Source of the DNA: Pontivivens nitratireducens
GTDB lineage: Bacteria; Pseudomonadota; Alphaproteobacteria; Rhodobacterales; Rhodobacteraceae
DNA: 34,937 nucleotides
Direction of reading: 5' to 3'
Assembly: GCF_014235845.1 (NCBI RefSeq)
Contig: NZ_JACJUQ010000020.1
Coordinates: 1-34,937, forward strand
Translations under genes and position numbers: made by a program
Shown here: positions 9,102 to 17,583 of the stretch, one piece after another
How the letters are laid out: each line of letters starts with the position of its first letter
Position numbering within the stretch: the first letter of the stretch is position 1
Notes under the pieces: generated by a model
Database searches by the model: none
What the model saw: the letters and a program-made list of their open reading frames with translations, nothing else
Told to the model about the DNA's origin: nothing

Positions 9102-9776
9102 TTAGGAAGCGTTGGTTGACCGATTTGTTCGCCAGAGCGCTGCGACCAGCAACGGTGCGGCAGTCATCAATCCAAGACCGATGATGATCCACTCAGCAGT
9201 GCCGAAATCTCCCGACATGGCCTCTGCTCCGAAATGCGCGAGCAGGAAACTGGCTGGAAGAATGCCTGCCAGAGTTGCGATCAGGAACCGCCAAAGGCGC
9301 AGGCGGCTGAGACCGGCAGCGTAGCTCATTGCGTCAAACGAGATGAAGGGCAAGAGGCGAGACGCGAACACCGTCAACATCAACAGATTTTGAGAGCCCA
9401 ATAACCCGAAACCGGCCTTATCCCCAAGCCAGCGCTCAACGTGGTCGCGCCCGATATAGCGGGCGATGATGAATGCCACGAGTGCACCCAGTTCCGACCC
9501 GATGGCGACATAGACAGCTCCGGCAACATGACCATACGCCGCGCCTGCCACCAGTGCGACCGGTGCACTTGGAATGGGGCTTGCCACGATCGAAACCATC
9601 ATGAGCACGATGATGAGCAACGGTCCCAAAGCGCCGGCCCGCTCTATCCAGACCTCGATAGTCTCGCGGGCTATCGCCGGGCCATATCCCATTGCCCATA
9701 TGGCTATCAAAAGTACGCCAAGCGCAACCACCAACCATAGCCCAACCCGATGCAGGCGCGGTTTGCTAAGCGGCAT
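9102..9776 (-). CDS. TVP38/TMEM64-family membrane protein
   Basis: The 224-residue integral membrane protein has the SNARE-associated (DedA-like) domain. The signatures are the proline-rich re-entrant segment SIVASPIPSAPVALVAGAAYG, then GSELGALVAFIIARYIGRD, and FASRLLPFISFDAMSYAAGL followed by LRLWRFLIAT. Start ATG 9776 is chosen because it overlaps the stop of the preceding 47-codon gene by 11 bp and the hydrophobic region begins soon after. The family is thought to act in membrane lipid handling; a specific role in copper tolerance is not established. It sits between the Tat-type MCO and the Rieske gene. Confidence 0.85.
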   Translation of the reverse strand: MPLSKPRLHRVGLWLVVALGVLLIAIWAMGYGPAIARETIEVWIERAGALGPLLIIVLMMVSIVASPIPSAPVALVAGAAYGHVAGAVYVAIGSELGALVAFIIARYIGRDHVERWLGDKAGFGLLGSQNLLMLTVFASRLLPFISFDAMSYAAGLSRLRLWRFLIATLAGILPASFLLAHFGAEAMSGDFGTAEWIIIGLGLMTAAPLLVAALWRTNRSTNAS

Positions 9777-9909
9777 GGAGCACCAAAAGAAAGAGAGCTG
9801 CGAAGACAATTGGCCTTTGCTCGGGCAAGATGAAATGCATAGGCGCAGAGATGACGATCAACAGCCCGCCGGCGAGGGTCAGCCGCTTGATGTGCAATTC
9901 GGTTTTCAT
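9766..9909 (-). CDS. 47-aa hydrophobic small protein coupled to TVP38 gene
   Basis: An ATG at 9909 with an AGAGG ribosome site 7 bases upstream opens a 47-codon gene (MKTELHIKRLTLAGGLLIVI and on, ending VLHAA). It has two hydrophobic stretches around a short polar HFILPEQRP turn, so a two-helix membrane peptide is likely. Its stop overlaps the TVP38 start by 11 bp, which argues for real translation and coupling. Upstream, CTGACA (9956-9951) and TATTCC (9931-9926) are 19 bp apart on the minus strand, a possible MerR-type promoter, but without a clear dyad. I do not recognise a family. Confidence 0.5.
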   Translation of the reverse strand: MKTELHIKRLTLAGGLLIVISAPMHFILPEQRPIVFAALFLLVLHAA

Positions 9910-9979
9910 CTCAAACCTCTATCGAGGAATAGGATTCCCCTAAAGGTTCCTGTCAGCGGAGGGTAAAGGGATTTCTGCG

Positions 9980-11431
9980 CTAAGCAACACTGAATTGCCC
10001 CATCATGCCGCCGTCTTCGTGTTCCAGAATGTGGCAGTGATACATGTAGGGCGCAGCCGCTGAGGCAGGTTTTTCGAATTTCATCGCAAGCTCCACTTCA
10101 CCATCCACCAGTACCGTATCCTTCCAACCCCTGTTCTCTGCACGCGGTGCCGTACCGTTTTCCGACAGGACCTGAAACCGGACGCCGTGAACATGGAACG
10201 GGTGCATCATCATGGCCCCACGCACAATCCAACGCTCGATGCTGTTGAGTTTGGTGGAAAAATTGAGCGTTCCCGAATCGTATGACGCGCCGTTGATCGA
10301 AAATCGGTTACCGGACCGCGAGAACATCATCCCCATGCCCATCGACATATCCAGTGACAGACGTCGGACTGGCGCGTCCTTGACCGCAAGATCAGGCAAC
10401 TGCCCGTCCAGAGAGCCGGGCAGGGCGTCGATGCGAACCGGAAGGGTTGTGTCGACAGCGAAAGGCAGCACGGTGAATGGACTGCCGGAACCGCCGCCGC
10501 CCATCATTCCGCCCATGGCCGAATTAATGATATCGTCGGACTTCAAAACACTGTCCCGCCCGCTTGTGAAATCCACAAGCACTTCTGCGCGCTCTCCTGG
10601 TGCAAGGGTCAGGCGGTTCAGCGCAATCGGTCGATCCAGAAATCCGGCATCTGTCGCGATGAGATGAAGCGACCGGCTGTCAGACATGGACAGGCGGTAA
10701 ACCCGCGCATTCGAGCCGTTGACGACACGGCACCGCACGATCCCCTTCGGAACCGCTGCCGACGCGCCGATTTGACCGTTCACAACCATTGTGTCGCCCT
10801 GAAACCCGTTCATGGACTGGTGCATGCCGGGATCGTATTTCAGGCGTCCGCGCCAGTTGAACTGACGGTCCTGCAATACAAGGGTCAGATCATCGACCCC
10901 GTAGGCGGATGGCAATCCACGGGCGTCATCCGCGTCATCCGTCACCTGCAGAACACCCGCCAGCCCCAGCATGACCTGCCGTGCCGTCGCGCCGTGAATG
11001 TGGCTGTGATACCAGGCCGTTGCCGGGGGCTGGTCAAGGTCCAGCACCGGCTTCCAGGTGTCTCCCGGTGCGATGGCCTGATGTGGTCCGCCATCGAACT
11101 CACCGGCAACAACCAACCCGTGCCAATGCGCCGACATCGGCTCGCCAAGCGTGTTGTGCACCTCTGCCCGTGTCTCGACCCCGGCCTGCACCCGGATCGT
11201 CGGGCCAAGGTATCCCTGGTTGTAGCCGAACGTTTCGCTGGCGGCACCGTCGTCAAAACGGGTCTCGCCCGTGCGGGCTTCCAGCTGAAAAAGCCGGGAT
11301 GTCGTCGCATCGAGAAGGGGAGGATACGCGAGCCTCTTGTCCGATGCCGCGAATGCAGCCGATGGCAGGGCAAATGCAGCCCCAAAGCCTGCGGCATGGC
11401 CCAACAGTTCTCGACGGTTCAACAGTTTCAC
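9980..11431 (-). CDS. CueO-like multicopper oxidase, Tat-exported
   Basis: The 483-residue periplasmic oxidase likely turns Cu(I) into less toxic Cu(II). It has a twin-arginine signal (NRRELL, then a hydrophobic stretch to AFAAS). The four copper-ligand blocks are complete: HWHG at 102-105, HSHIHG from 142, HPFHVHGVRF, and HCHILEHEDGGMM near the C-terminus with the axial methionine of the type 1 site. A Met-rich patch (SAMGGMMGGGGSGS and later SMGMGMMFS) resembles the Met-rich substrate region of CueO. It begins directly after the rhodanese gene, whose stop overlaps the MCO ribosome-site region. Expression is probably driven from the box at 12560-12577. Confidence 0.92.
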   Translation of the reverse strand: MKLLNRRELLGHAAGFGAAFALPSAAFAASDKRLAYPPLLDATTSRLFQLEARTGETRFDDGAASETFGYNQGYLGPTIRVQAGVETRAEVHNTLGEPMSAHWHGLVVAGEFDGGPHQAIAPGDTWKPVLDLDQPPATAWYHSHIHGATARQVMLGLAGVLQVTDDADDARGLPSAYGVDDLTLVLQDRQFNWRGRLKYDPGMHQSMNGFQGDTMVVNGQIGASAAVPKGIVRCRVVNGSNARVYRLSMSDSRSLHLIATDAGFLDRPIALNRLTLAPGERAEVLVDFTSGRDSVLKSDDIINSAMGGMMGGGGSGSPFTVLPFAVDTTLPVRIDALPGSLDGQLPDLAVKDAPVRRLSLDMSMGMGMMFSRSGNRFSINGASYDSGTLNFSTKLNSIERWIVRGAMMMHPFHVHGVRFQVLSENGTAPRAENRGWKDTVLVDGEVELAMKFEKPASAAAPYMYHCHILEHEDGGMMGQFSVA

Positions 11432-11432
11432 T

Positions 11433-11900
11433 TCAACTCAATTCCTCTGGCAGCGCCGCCAGAGCCATATCGACACTGACGACCGGATAACCGCCCGCGA
11501 TCCAGCCCGGTCCGGCGGCAGAACCGAGCATGCCTTCGGATACGTCAAGAAAGCCGCTGTAGCCAGCCTGCCGAAGACTTCGCATGACGCGGCCAGACCG
11601 CCCGCCTGTCGCACAGATGAGCGCGACAGGCCGCCCTTCGGCCCGTTCCCGGGCGGCAAAAAGCCGCTCGGCGAAACGGTCCTCATGCAGGCTGATGGGC
11701 CAGGTACCGTCGGCAACGCCGGTGTCGGTCCATTCCGGTCGCGACCGAACGTCGATCATCCGGATCAGGTCCTGTTGCAGCGCATCTGCTGCCATGTCCG
11801 CCGACCAGACCTCGGCGGTCTGGGCGACAGCCGAGAAAGGTGCAACGGAACTGGCCAACATCGCAAGGCTTGCGCCGCGGCGCGTCAGAAAGAAGGCCAT
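11433..11900 (-). CDS. secreted rhodanese-like protein
   Basis: The 155-residue product starts with a signal peptide (MAFFLTRRGASLAMLASSVA), followed by a single rhodanese domain. The signs are DVRSRPEWTDTGVADGTWPI and the active loop CATGGRSGRV, with the catalytic Cys in the usual CxxGxRS setting. Sulfur transfer or Cu(I) binding in the periplasm is possible; the true substrate is unknown. It lies between the Met-rich EF-hand gene and the MCO and is almost contiguous with both, so it belongs to the copper operon. Confidence 0.85.
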   Translation of the reverse strand: MAFFLTRRGASLAMLASSVAPFSAVAQTAEVWSADMAADALQQDLIRMIDVRSRPEWTDTGVADGTWPISLHEDRFAERLFAARERAEGRPVALICATGGRSGRVMRSLRQAGYSGFLDVSEGMLGSAAGPGWIAGGYPVVSVDMALAALPEELS

Positions 11901-11939
11901 AATTTGCCCCCATCAAGCTGAGTGCCGCAGGCTTGACCC

Positions 11940-12485
11940 TTATTCGCTGTCATGATGACCTTCCATGTCCGTTCCGGTGGAAGTACCGTTCATTTTGCTC
12001 ATCCGTGTACCGGCATCTTCCATCTCGTCCTGAGAGATCTGGCCGTTACCGTCCGCATCGAGATGCTGAAAGCGATCTACCATGCGCGCGCGCATTGCGT
12101 CCATATGCAAGGCTTCGAACTCGTCAAGTGTCAACGCTCCATCGGAATTCGCATCGAACTCCCGCATTTTTTCGGACATCTGCGCGGCCATTTCATGAGG
12201 CTGTCCACCGGACATCATTGTCGACATCATGTCCCGATCCATCATTCCCATCATGTTGCCCTGGCCACCCATCATAGCGGCATGCATCTTCATCATTTTT
12301 CGCATCATCGGCATCATGTCCCCGCCCATCATGCCCATCTGATTGTCGCCATCGCCCATCGCCATGCCGGACATATTCCCGCTGTCAGGCTTGCTGTCGG
12401 CAGCCCCGTCGGATTCCGCAAATGCTGTTTGCGCCATGCCAACCGCGATCACCACGCCAAGCGCAATAATTTCTTGTTTTTTCAT
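11940..12485 (-). CDS. Met-rich EF-hand periplasmic protein
   Basis: The 181-residue exported protein has three parts: a signal peptide ending at AFAES; a very methionine-rich segment at about 38-107 with 26 Met in 70 residues, many as MM or MxxM; and two EF-hand loops at about 111-122 (DANSDGALTLDE) and 143-154 (DADGNGQISQDE). The C-terminus has HH. The Met-rich part should bind Cu(I) in the periplasm, as in CopC/CueO-type Met motifs, while the EF-hands should bind Ca2+. It is the first gene of the minus-strand unit, 75 bp downstream of the box at 12560-12577. The fusion suggests Ca-dependent folding or a scaffold for copper storage. The function is inferred from composition. Confidence 0.82.
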   Translation of the reverse strand: MKKQEIIALGVVIAVGMAQTAFAESDGAADSKPDSGNMSGMAMGDGDNQMGMMGGDMMPMMRKMMKMHAAMMGGQGNMMGMMDRDMMSTMMSGGQPHEMAAQMSEKMREFDANSDGALTLDEFEALHMDAMRARMVDRFQHLDADGNGQISQDEMEDAGTRMSKMNGTSTGTDMEGHHDSE

Positions 12486-12559
12486 TTCTCATTCCTTTCA
12501 GACTTACCCTAGATACATTGGCGTTATAGCGCTTTGATTAAAGGCCAAGCGCGGGCCGT

Positions 12560-12577
12560 TTTGTAATCATTTGTCAC
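12560..12577 (-). promoter_or_regulatory. direct-repeat box toward the EF-hand/MCO operon
   Basis: On the minus strand the site reads GTGACA, six bases, TACAAA. It lies 75 bp upstream of the EF-hand gene and points toward it. It is 8 bp from the oppositely oriented copy at 12586-12603, so one regulator could control both divergent operons. Confidence 0.5.
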
Positions 12578-12585
12578 AGCATCCT

Positions 12586-12603
12586 GTTACAAACGGTGAC
12601 AAA
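12586..12603 (+). promoter_or_regulatory. direct-repeat box toward ccmFGHI
   Basis: The plus strand reads GTTACA, six bases, GACAAA, about 80 bp upstream of the ccmF start. The half-sites are 10 bp apart, as in OmpR-family sites. It pairs back-to-back with the box at 12560-12577. Confidence 0.5.
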
Positions 12604-12681
12604 GCAACCACTCACAGTTCGCCGGACGATTTGCTAGACAGACGTCGATCCAGTGAATTCATTGAAGAGGCTGATGATCCT

Positions 12682-14682
12682 TTGACACCTGAAATCGGTC
12701 ATTTCGCGCTGGCACTGGCCTTGGCCATGGCGCTTGTTCAAAGTGTGCTGCCCATCCTCGGTGCGGGGCGCGGAAACATCCTGTGGATGCAGTCTGCCAG
12801 ATGGTCCTCGTTCGGTCAGGTTTTCTTTGTCGGCATCGCGTTTCTGGCGCTGATGCAAGCCTTCGTCACAAGCGACTTCACGGTCAAGAACGTGGTGGAG
12901 AATTCCAATTCACTCAAACCGATGCTGTTCAAGGTGGCAGGCACCTGGGGCAGTCACGAAGGATCCCTGTTGCTGTGGACCCTTATCCTGACGGTGTTTG
13001 GTGCGGCGGTCGCCCTCTTCGGATCGAACATTCCTCTGTCGCTGAAGGCAAGAACGCTGTCGGTGCAGGCCTGGATCAGTGTCGGTTTCCTGACTTTCAT
13101 GCTGCTGACGTCCAATCCCTTCGACCGCGTTTTCCCTCCGGCAGACGACGGTCAGGACCTCAACCCATTATTGCAGGATGTCGGTCTCGCCATGCACCCG
13201 CCGCTTCTCTACTTCGGGTATGTCGGGTTCTCGATTGTCTTTTCGTTCGCGGTTGCCGCCCTGATCGAAGGGCGGGTGGACGCGGCCTGGGCACGGTGGG
13301 TACGTCCGTGGACGCTGGCTGCCTGGATGAGCCTGACCGCAGGCATCGCGCTGGGATCCTGGTGGGCCTATTATGAGCTTGGCTGGGGCGGCTGGTGGTT
13401 CTGGGATCCCGTTGAGAACGTCAGTTTCATGCCATGGCTGATGGGCACGGCACTGCTGCATTCCGCAATCGTGACGGAGAAACGGGATGCGTTCAAAAGC
13501 TGGACAATCCTTCTGGCGATCCTGACTTTTTCCCTATCGCTCTTGGGCACGTTCATTGTCCGATCGGGCCTGCTGACCTCTGTGCATGCATTCGCGGTCG
13601 ACCCGGAAAGGGGACTTTATATCCTTGGATTGCTGGCCGTTTCGATCGGCGGTTCCCTTGCTCTGTTTGCCTGGCGCGCGCCGACAATGGAGCCCGGCGG
13701 CCTGTTTAAGCCGATCAGCCGGGAAGCGGGGCTATTGGTGAACAACCTGCTGCTGGCCACGGCCACCGGCATTGTGCTGTTCGGCACCTTGTACCCGCTC
13801 TTCTACGAAGCCGCGACGGGCGGTGAAAAACTGTCGGTGGGGCCGCCCTTCTTCAATGCGTCCTTTATTCCCGTGATGCTGCCGCTCGTCTTTGCGATGG
13901 GGCTGGGGCCTTACCTGTCCTGGAAACGTGCCGATCTGGCGGGCGTTCTGCAGCGGTTGCGTTTCGTGGTCGTTCTGGCCGTGCTCGCGACATTGGTGAC
14001 CTGGTATCTCGCCGAGGGCGGTCCGGTGTTGGGGTATCTGTCGCTGATGCTTGCATTCTGGCTGTTTTTCTCAACCCTGCGGGAATGGGCGATGCGCATA
14101 AAGCTGTTTGAGGCACCGTTCCCGGAATCGGTGCGCCGTGCACGCAACCTGCCCAGATCCTCTCATGGGATGACACTGGCTCATGCGGGGCTCGCGATGG
14201 CGATGTTCGGATTTATCGGCTCGACGGTCTGGAAATCCGAGGAAATCATCTTTGTCCGGCCCGGTACAGAGGTCAGCATTGGTGGGTTCGATGTCACCTT
14301 TGAGGGGGCCGAACGTGTGCGTGGGCCAAATTACTTCGCGGATCGTGGCACGCTTCGTGTGGCCCGGGAGGGGAACTATGTCACCGATCTCTTCCCGGAG
14401 CGGCGTACCTATCCGGTCGCGCAAACCACCACCACAGAGAGCGCCATCAGATCGACAATGGCCGGTGATCTCTATGCGTCCATCGCAAATCCGGCCGCCG
14501 AGGACGAGAGCACGCAAGGGGCTTGGACCCTGCGCATCCTGTATGAACCTCTGGTCAACTTTATCTGGATCGGATCGGCGATGCTTGTGCTTGGTGGGGG
14601 TCTTTCGCTGTCTGACCGGCGGTTGCGCGTCGGGGCACCCCGTCGCAAGGCGACAGCGCCCGCAGCACTTCCTGCGGAGTAG
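12682..14682 (+). CDS. ccmF: cytochrome c heme lyase subunit CcmF
   Basis: CcmF is the core inner-membrane protein of System I cytochrome c maturation and, with CcmH/I, ligates heme to apocytochrome CXXCH motifs. The 666-residue product has many membrane helices, the GTWGSHEGSLLLW segment, and the tryptophan-rich WGGWWFWDPVEN motif at about residue 241 on the periplasmic heme-handling loop. The TTG at 12682 is chosen because CcmF proteins normally begin as xTPEIGHFAL and no ATG lies in frame; AGAGG is 11 bp upstream. An upstream TTG at 12571 would overlap the regulatory box. It leads a tight four-gene unit with ccmG, ccmH and ccmI; ccmABCDE are not in the window. Confidence 0.95.
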   Translation: MTPEIGHFALALALAMALVQSVLPILGAGRGNILWMQSARWSSFGQVFFVGIAFLALMQAFVTSDFTVKNVVENSNSLKPMLFKVAGTWGSHEGSLLLWTLILTVFGAAVALFGSNIPLSLKARTLSVQAWISVGFLTFMLLTSNPFDRVFPPADDGQDLNPLLQDVGLAMHPPLLYFGYVGFSIVFSFAVAALIEGRVDAAWARWVRPWTLAAWMSLTAGIALGSWWAYYELGWGGWWFWDPVENVSFMPWLMGTALLHSAIVTEKRDAFKSWTILLAILTFSLSLLGTFIVRSGLLTSVHAFAVDPERGLYILGLLAVSIGGSLALFAWRAPTMEPGGLFKPISREAGLLVNNLLLATATGIVLFGTLYPLFYEAATGGEKLSVGPPFFNASFIPVMLPLVFAMGLGPYLSWKRADLAGVLQRLRFVVVLAVLATLVTWYLAEGGPVLGYLSLMLAFWLFFSTLREWAMRIKLFEAPFPESVRRARNLPRSSHGMTLAHAGLAMAMFGFIGSTVWKSEEIIFVRPGTEVSIGGFDVTFEGAERVRGPNYFADRGTLRVAREGNYVTDLFPERRTYPVAQTTTTESAIRSTMAGDLYASIANPAAEDESTQGAWTLRILYEPLVNFIWIGSAMLVLGGGLSLSDRRLRVGAPRRKATAPAALPAE

Positions 14683-14684
14683 GC

Positions 14685-15251
14685 ATGGGACGTATACTGG
14701 CATTCATTCCGCTGGCAATCGCGGCCATTTTCGGGGGGTTTTTTCTGTGGGGCTTGAACCCGGACCGGGACCCGAACAACATTCCTTCGGTTCTGATCTC
14801 GCAGCCGGCACCCGAATTCGATCTGGCCGCTGTCGACGGGTTGGAGACGCCAGGGCTTTCCCGCGCCGATCTGGTCGGGAACCCGCGACCGGTCATCGTG
14901 AACGTGTTTGCCTCGTGGTGCGTGCCCTGCCGGGCCGAACACGGGGTTCTGACCCAGATGGTCGAAAAGGACGGGCTGACGTTGTTCGGGATCAATTACA
15001 AGGACAAGCCGGAGGATGCGACTAAATGGCTTGCTGAGCTTGGCAATCCCTACGAAAGGATCGGGTCTGATCTGAGCGGCAGAGTGGGGATTGAATGGGG
15101 CCTTTCGGGCGTACCTGAAACATTCATTGTCGGCTCTGACGGGACGGTGTTGTTCAGATATGTCGGCCCCGTCGTGGGCGAAACGGCGATTTCCACATTC
15201 AGGGAAGCATTGATCCAGGCTGGCGCGTTAGCAAGGGGCCAGAACGGATGA
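14685..15251 (+). CDS. ccmG: thiol:disulfide interchange protein CcmG/DsbE
   Basis: The 188-residue membrane-anchored periplasmic thioredoxin keeps apocytochrome CXXCH cysteines reduced before heme attachment. It has an N-terminal anchor (IPLAIAAIFGGFFLWGL) and the active site WCVPC in FASWCVPCRAEH. The later GVPETFIVG carries the cis-Pro loop region and is typical of DsbE. It begins 2 bp after the ccmF stop, and its end overlaps ccmH. Nothing looks degraded. Confidence 0.95.
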   Translation: MGRILAFIPLAIAAIFGGFFLWGLNPDRDPNNIPSVLISQPAPEFDLAAVDGLETPGLSRADLVGNPRPVIVNVFASWCVPCRAEHGVLTQMVEKDGLTLFGINYKDKPEDATKWLAELGNPYERIGSDLSGRVGIEWGLSGVPETFIVGSDGTVLFRYVGPVVGETAISTFREALIQAGALARGQNG

Positions 15252-15718
15252 GGTATATCGCATTTGCTTTCCTCCTGCTGCTTCCGGTGACGGCCTTGGC
15301 GGTCGAGCCAGACGAGATGTTGCAGGATCCTGTACTGGAGCAACGCGCCCGTGAAATATCACGGGAACTGCGCTGCGTTGTCTGCCAGAATCAGGACATC
15401 GACAGCTCCAACGCCGGGGTTGCGCGGGACCTGCGCATACTGGTGCGCGAAAGGCTTGTTGCCGGTGACAGCGACAAGGAGGTCATCGCGTACATCCACG
15501 CCCGGTATGGCGATTATGTCCTGATGCGCCCGCCCCTGAATCGCGCCACTCTCGCGCTCTGGATGGCGCCCTTCGTGTTTGCGCTTGTTTCGCTGCTTGT
15601 CGGCTGGACCGTCATTTCGAGAAGCCGGCGCAGGGCTGCCGCAACGGGATTTTCCGATGACGAAAAAGCGGAAATTGCGCGTTTCATTGAAGAGAACGCT
15701 TCAAAGGACGGTTCATGA
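15248..15718 (+). CDS. ccmH: cytochrome c-type biogenesis protein CcmH
   Basis: The 156-residue product is the N-terminal-type CcmH subunit. It has a signal peptide (MRYIAFAFLLLLPVTALA), the thiol motif LRCVVCQN with SNAGVARDLR, and a single C-terminal membrane anchor (LWMAPFVFALVSLLVGWTVI). It takes part in reducing the apocytochrome-CcmG disulfide. Start and stop overlap the neighbours by 4 bp each, a translationally coupled arrangement. Confidence 0.95.
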   Translation: MRYIAFAFLLLLPVTALAVEPDEMLQDPVLEQRAREISRELRCVVCQNQDIDSSNAGVARDLRILVRERLVAGDSDKEVIAYIHARYGDYVLMRPPLNRATLALWMAPFVFALVSLLVGWTVISRSRRRAAATGFSDDEKAEIARFIEENASKDGS

Positions 15719-16872
15719 TCTGGTTGGTTTTCGCCCTGTTATCCGTTGTAGGTCTGCTTTTCATGGGCCTGCCGCTGCGCCATCGGTCGTCGCGGACACC
15801 CGTCCCGGCTGACGCCACGGATGCGGTCCTCATGGATCAGTTGGATGAGGTTCGGCGGGATCTTGAGCGCGGTGTCATTTCCGACACCGAGGCCACGGCG
15901 GCGGAGCAGGAGATCAAGAGACGGATCCTCGTGCAGTCGCGCCGGTCCGTTCTGTCAGATGGGAAACCGGCGGCAGGGGGCCGCTTGATGGTCGTTCTGA
16001 GCGCAGTGTTCGTGCCGGTCTTCGCTTTTGGATATTACTCCGCAATGGGCTCGCCAGAGATCCCAGGTGTCGCCTTTGCCGAACGTGCCACTGAACGGCA
16101 GGAAGCGGCGGAAATCGCCGAATTGACAGATCGTCTGTACGTCCGGCTCAGTTCAGACCCCGAAGGCGGGCCTTCGGAAGGCTGGATGCTGCTGGGGCAA
16201 ACCTATTCGAAAATGGGCCGGTATGCGGATGCAGCCGATGCATATAGAGTTGTCGCACAACGACCGGAGGCCGATTCCGCCGTCTTCTCCATGTTGGCCG
16301 AGGTTCTGATCTACGCAGAGCAAGGTGTGGTGACACCTGAAGCGGACACCGCGATTGATCGGGCGTACGAACTGGATCCTTCCAATCCCGGTGCTGCCTT
16401 TTTCAAGGCAGTCTCGCTCGAGCAGAAGGGCGATGAGGCTCGGGCTCACGAAACGCTGGTGGCCCGGCTGGACGATGCGGATAGGTTTTTCCCGTGGATG
16501 GAAAGCTTTGTTGGCGAAGCCAACCGGATTGGCGCGAAGATCGGCAAGGCTCCGATCTCGCTGGCCGACTATGCCCCGAAGACCAGTGCGTCCGGCCCGA
16601 CACAGGAAGACATCGAAAACGCGCAGGACATGAGTGTGGAGGAACGACAGGATTTCATCCGCTCGATGGTCGAACGGCTGGCCACGCGGCTGGAAGATGA
16701 GCCTGACGATCTTGATGGATGGATGCGGCTTGGCAATGCCTATTCGGTTCTGGGTGATACCGCGCCGGCAATCGCGGCGTTTGAACACGCTGAAATCCTG
16801 TTGTCGGAGGTGCCGGGAGATGACCCGCGCCGTCAAGCCGTGCAAAGCGCGTTGGAACGGTTGCGCCCGTAG
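15715..16872 (+). CDS. ccmI: c-type cytochrome biogenesis protein CcmI
   Basis: The 385-residue product fits CcmI, which holds apocytochrome C-termini for the heme ligase. It starts with an N-terminal membrane segment (WLVFALLSVVGLLFMGLPL), has a cytoplasmic loop with the LDEVRRDLERGVISDTEA segment, then a second membrane segment near VLSAVFVPVFAFGYYSAM. The large periplasmic part carries TPR-like repeats (GWMLLGQTYSKMGRYADAA; later GWMRLGNAYSVLGDTAPAI). It overlaps ccmH by 4 bp and ends the ccm unit. Confidence 0.93.
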   Translation: MIWLVFALLSVVGLLFMGLPLRHRSSRTPVPADATDAVLMDQLDEVRRDLERGVISDTEATAAEQEIKRRILVQSRRSVLSDGKPAAGGRLMVVLSAVFVPVFAFGYYSAMGSPEIPGVAFAERATERQEAAEIAELTDRLYVRLSSDPEGGPSEGWMLLGQTYSKMGRYADAADAYRVVAQRPEADSAVFSMLAEVLIYAEQGVVTPEADTAIDRAYELDPSNPGAAFFKAVSLEQKGDEARAHETLVARLDDADRFFPWMESFVGEANRIGAKIGKAPISLADYAPKTSASGPTQEDIENAQDMSVEERQDFIRSMVERLATRLEDEPDDLDGWMRLGNAYSVLGDTAPAIAAFEHAEILLSEVPGDDPRRQAVQSALERLRP

Positions 16873-16929
16873 TGGCGTGGGCGACCGTCGCTGTGCAGGT
16901 GAATGTGAGGCAGGATCAAGGTTTGGCGC

Positions 16930-17193
16930 TTAATCGAAAGCCCATCCGGTCCGGCCGTCGTCACAGACTATTTCGTGGGTAGTACCTTCAGACTGACCGA
17001 CCAAGCGACATCCTACGGGAAGCATGACGTCGTGTGCCGCATCCCGTGTCACGGAAGGGGGCTCAAGTGGGCAAAGCTTGCCCGAGGCCGACTGGGCACA
17101 ACCGCCGAGGGCCAGAATACCTGCAATCGGAATTCCGATTGTCAGCCGCGTTCTAGCGGGCGCGTACCAGTTCTCGTTCGGGAGCTTGGCCAT
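16930..17193 (-). CDS. small putative lipoprotein
   Basis: The 87-residue product (start at 17193; 17208 or 17235 are also possible) has a basic N-terminus, a hydrophobic stretch (RLTIGIPIAGILALGGC) ending in a lipobox-like LGGC, and a short mature part with three further cysteines (KLCPLEPPS, VGCRLVGQ, EIVCDDG). The start overlaps the preceding gene. I recognise no family. The lipobox is predicted to make it a substrate of Lgt. Confidence 0.5.
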   Translation of the reverse strand: MAKLPNENWYAPARTRLTIGIPIAGILALGGCAQSASGKLCPLEPPSVTRDAAHDVMLPVGCRLVGQSEGTTHEIVCDDGRTGWAFD

Positions 17194-17464
17194 CTTCAAA
17201 TTCTGCATCCACAGTCGCCTCGTTCGCCTGTTCAACTCTTGACCCGTGACACGACTTTCCCATCATCCTGTGCATGACGACATGCGCACCAAGACAAAGT
17301 GCGAGCGGCGCAAAAAGGCCGACGTTGCCCCACAGACCCGCGATCGTGCCGCCTGCAATAAAGAATGCGGCGACTGGAAACAACATAACGGCACAACAGG
17401 CCATCATACCATACTGCATCAGTTTCGATGAACCGGTGGATTTTTGACTTTGATTGTCAGACAT
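17153..17464 (-). CDS. small Cys/Met/His-rich membrane protein (DUF2933-like)
   Basis: The 103-residue product starts at ATG 17464, preceded by GGAGAG. It has two hydrophobic segments (MQYGMMACCAVMLFPVAAFF and VGLFAPLALCLGAHVVM) followed by HRMMGKSCHG. The pattern of paired Cys, Met and His at the ends of helices resembles DUF2933-type small membrane proteins often found in metal-resistance loci; this is a weak match from memory. The frame stays open upstream to 18163, but that part lies inside the next gene and is not credible. A CueR-like element precedes it at 17491-17521. Confidence 0.6.
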   Translation of the reverse strand: MSDNQSQKSTGSSKLMQYGMMACCAVMLFPVAAFFIAGGTIAGLWGNVGLFAPLALCLGAHVVMHRMMGKSCHGSRVEQANEATVDAEFEDGQAPERELVRAR

Positions 17465-17490
17465 GTAGCTCTCCAGAATATGCTCGTGTT

Positions 17491-17521
17491 CTTCTGCGAC
17501 ATTCCAGTGAGGCAAGGTCAA
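17491..17521 (-). promoter_or_regulatory. possible CueR-like promoter for the small membrane protein
   Basis: On the minus strand TTGACC (17521-17516) is followed by TTGCCTCACTGGAATG, partly matching the CueR dyad. The -10 at 19 bp (CAGAAG) is poor. The position, about 27 bp upstream of the ATG, is reasonable. Confidence 0.35.
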
Positions 17522-17583
17522 GGGTACATTCGGATACAATTTGATCAGATGACAGCCTGCGGGTCGTTGACCAAGTTGGCCCG

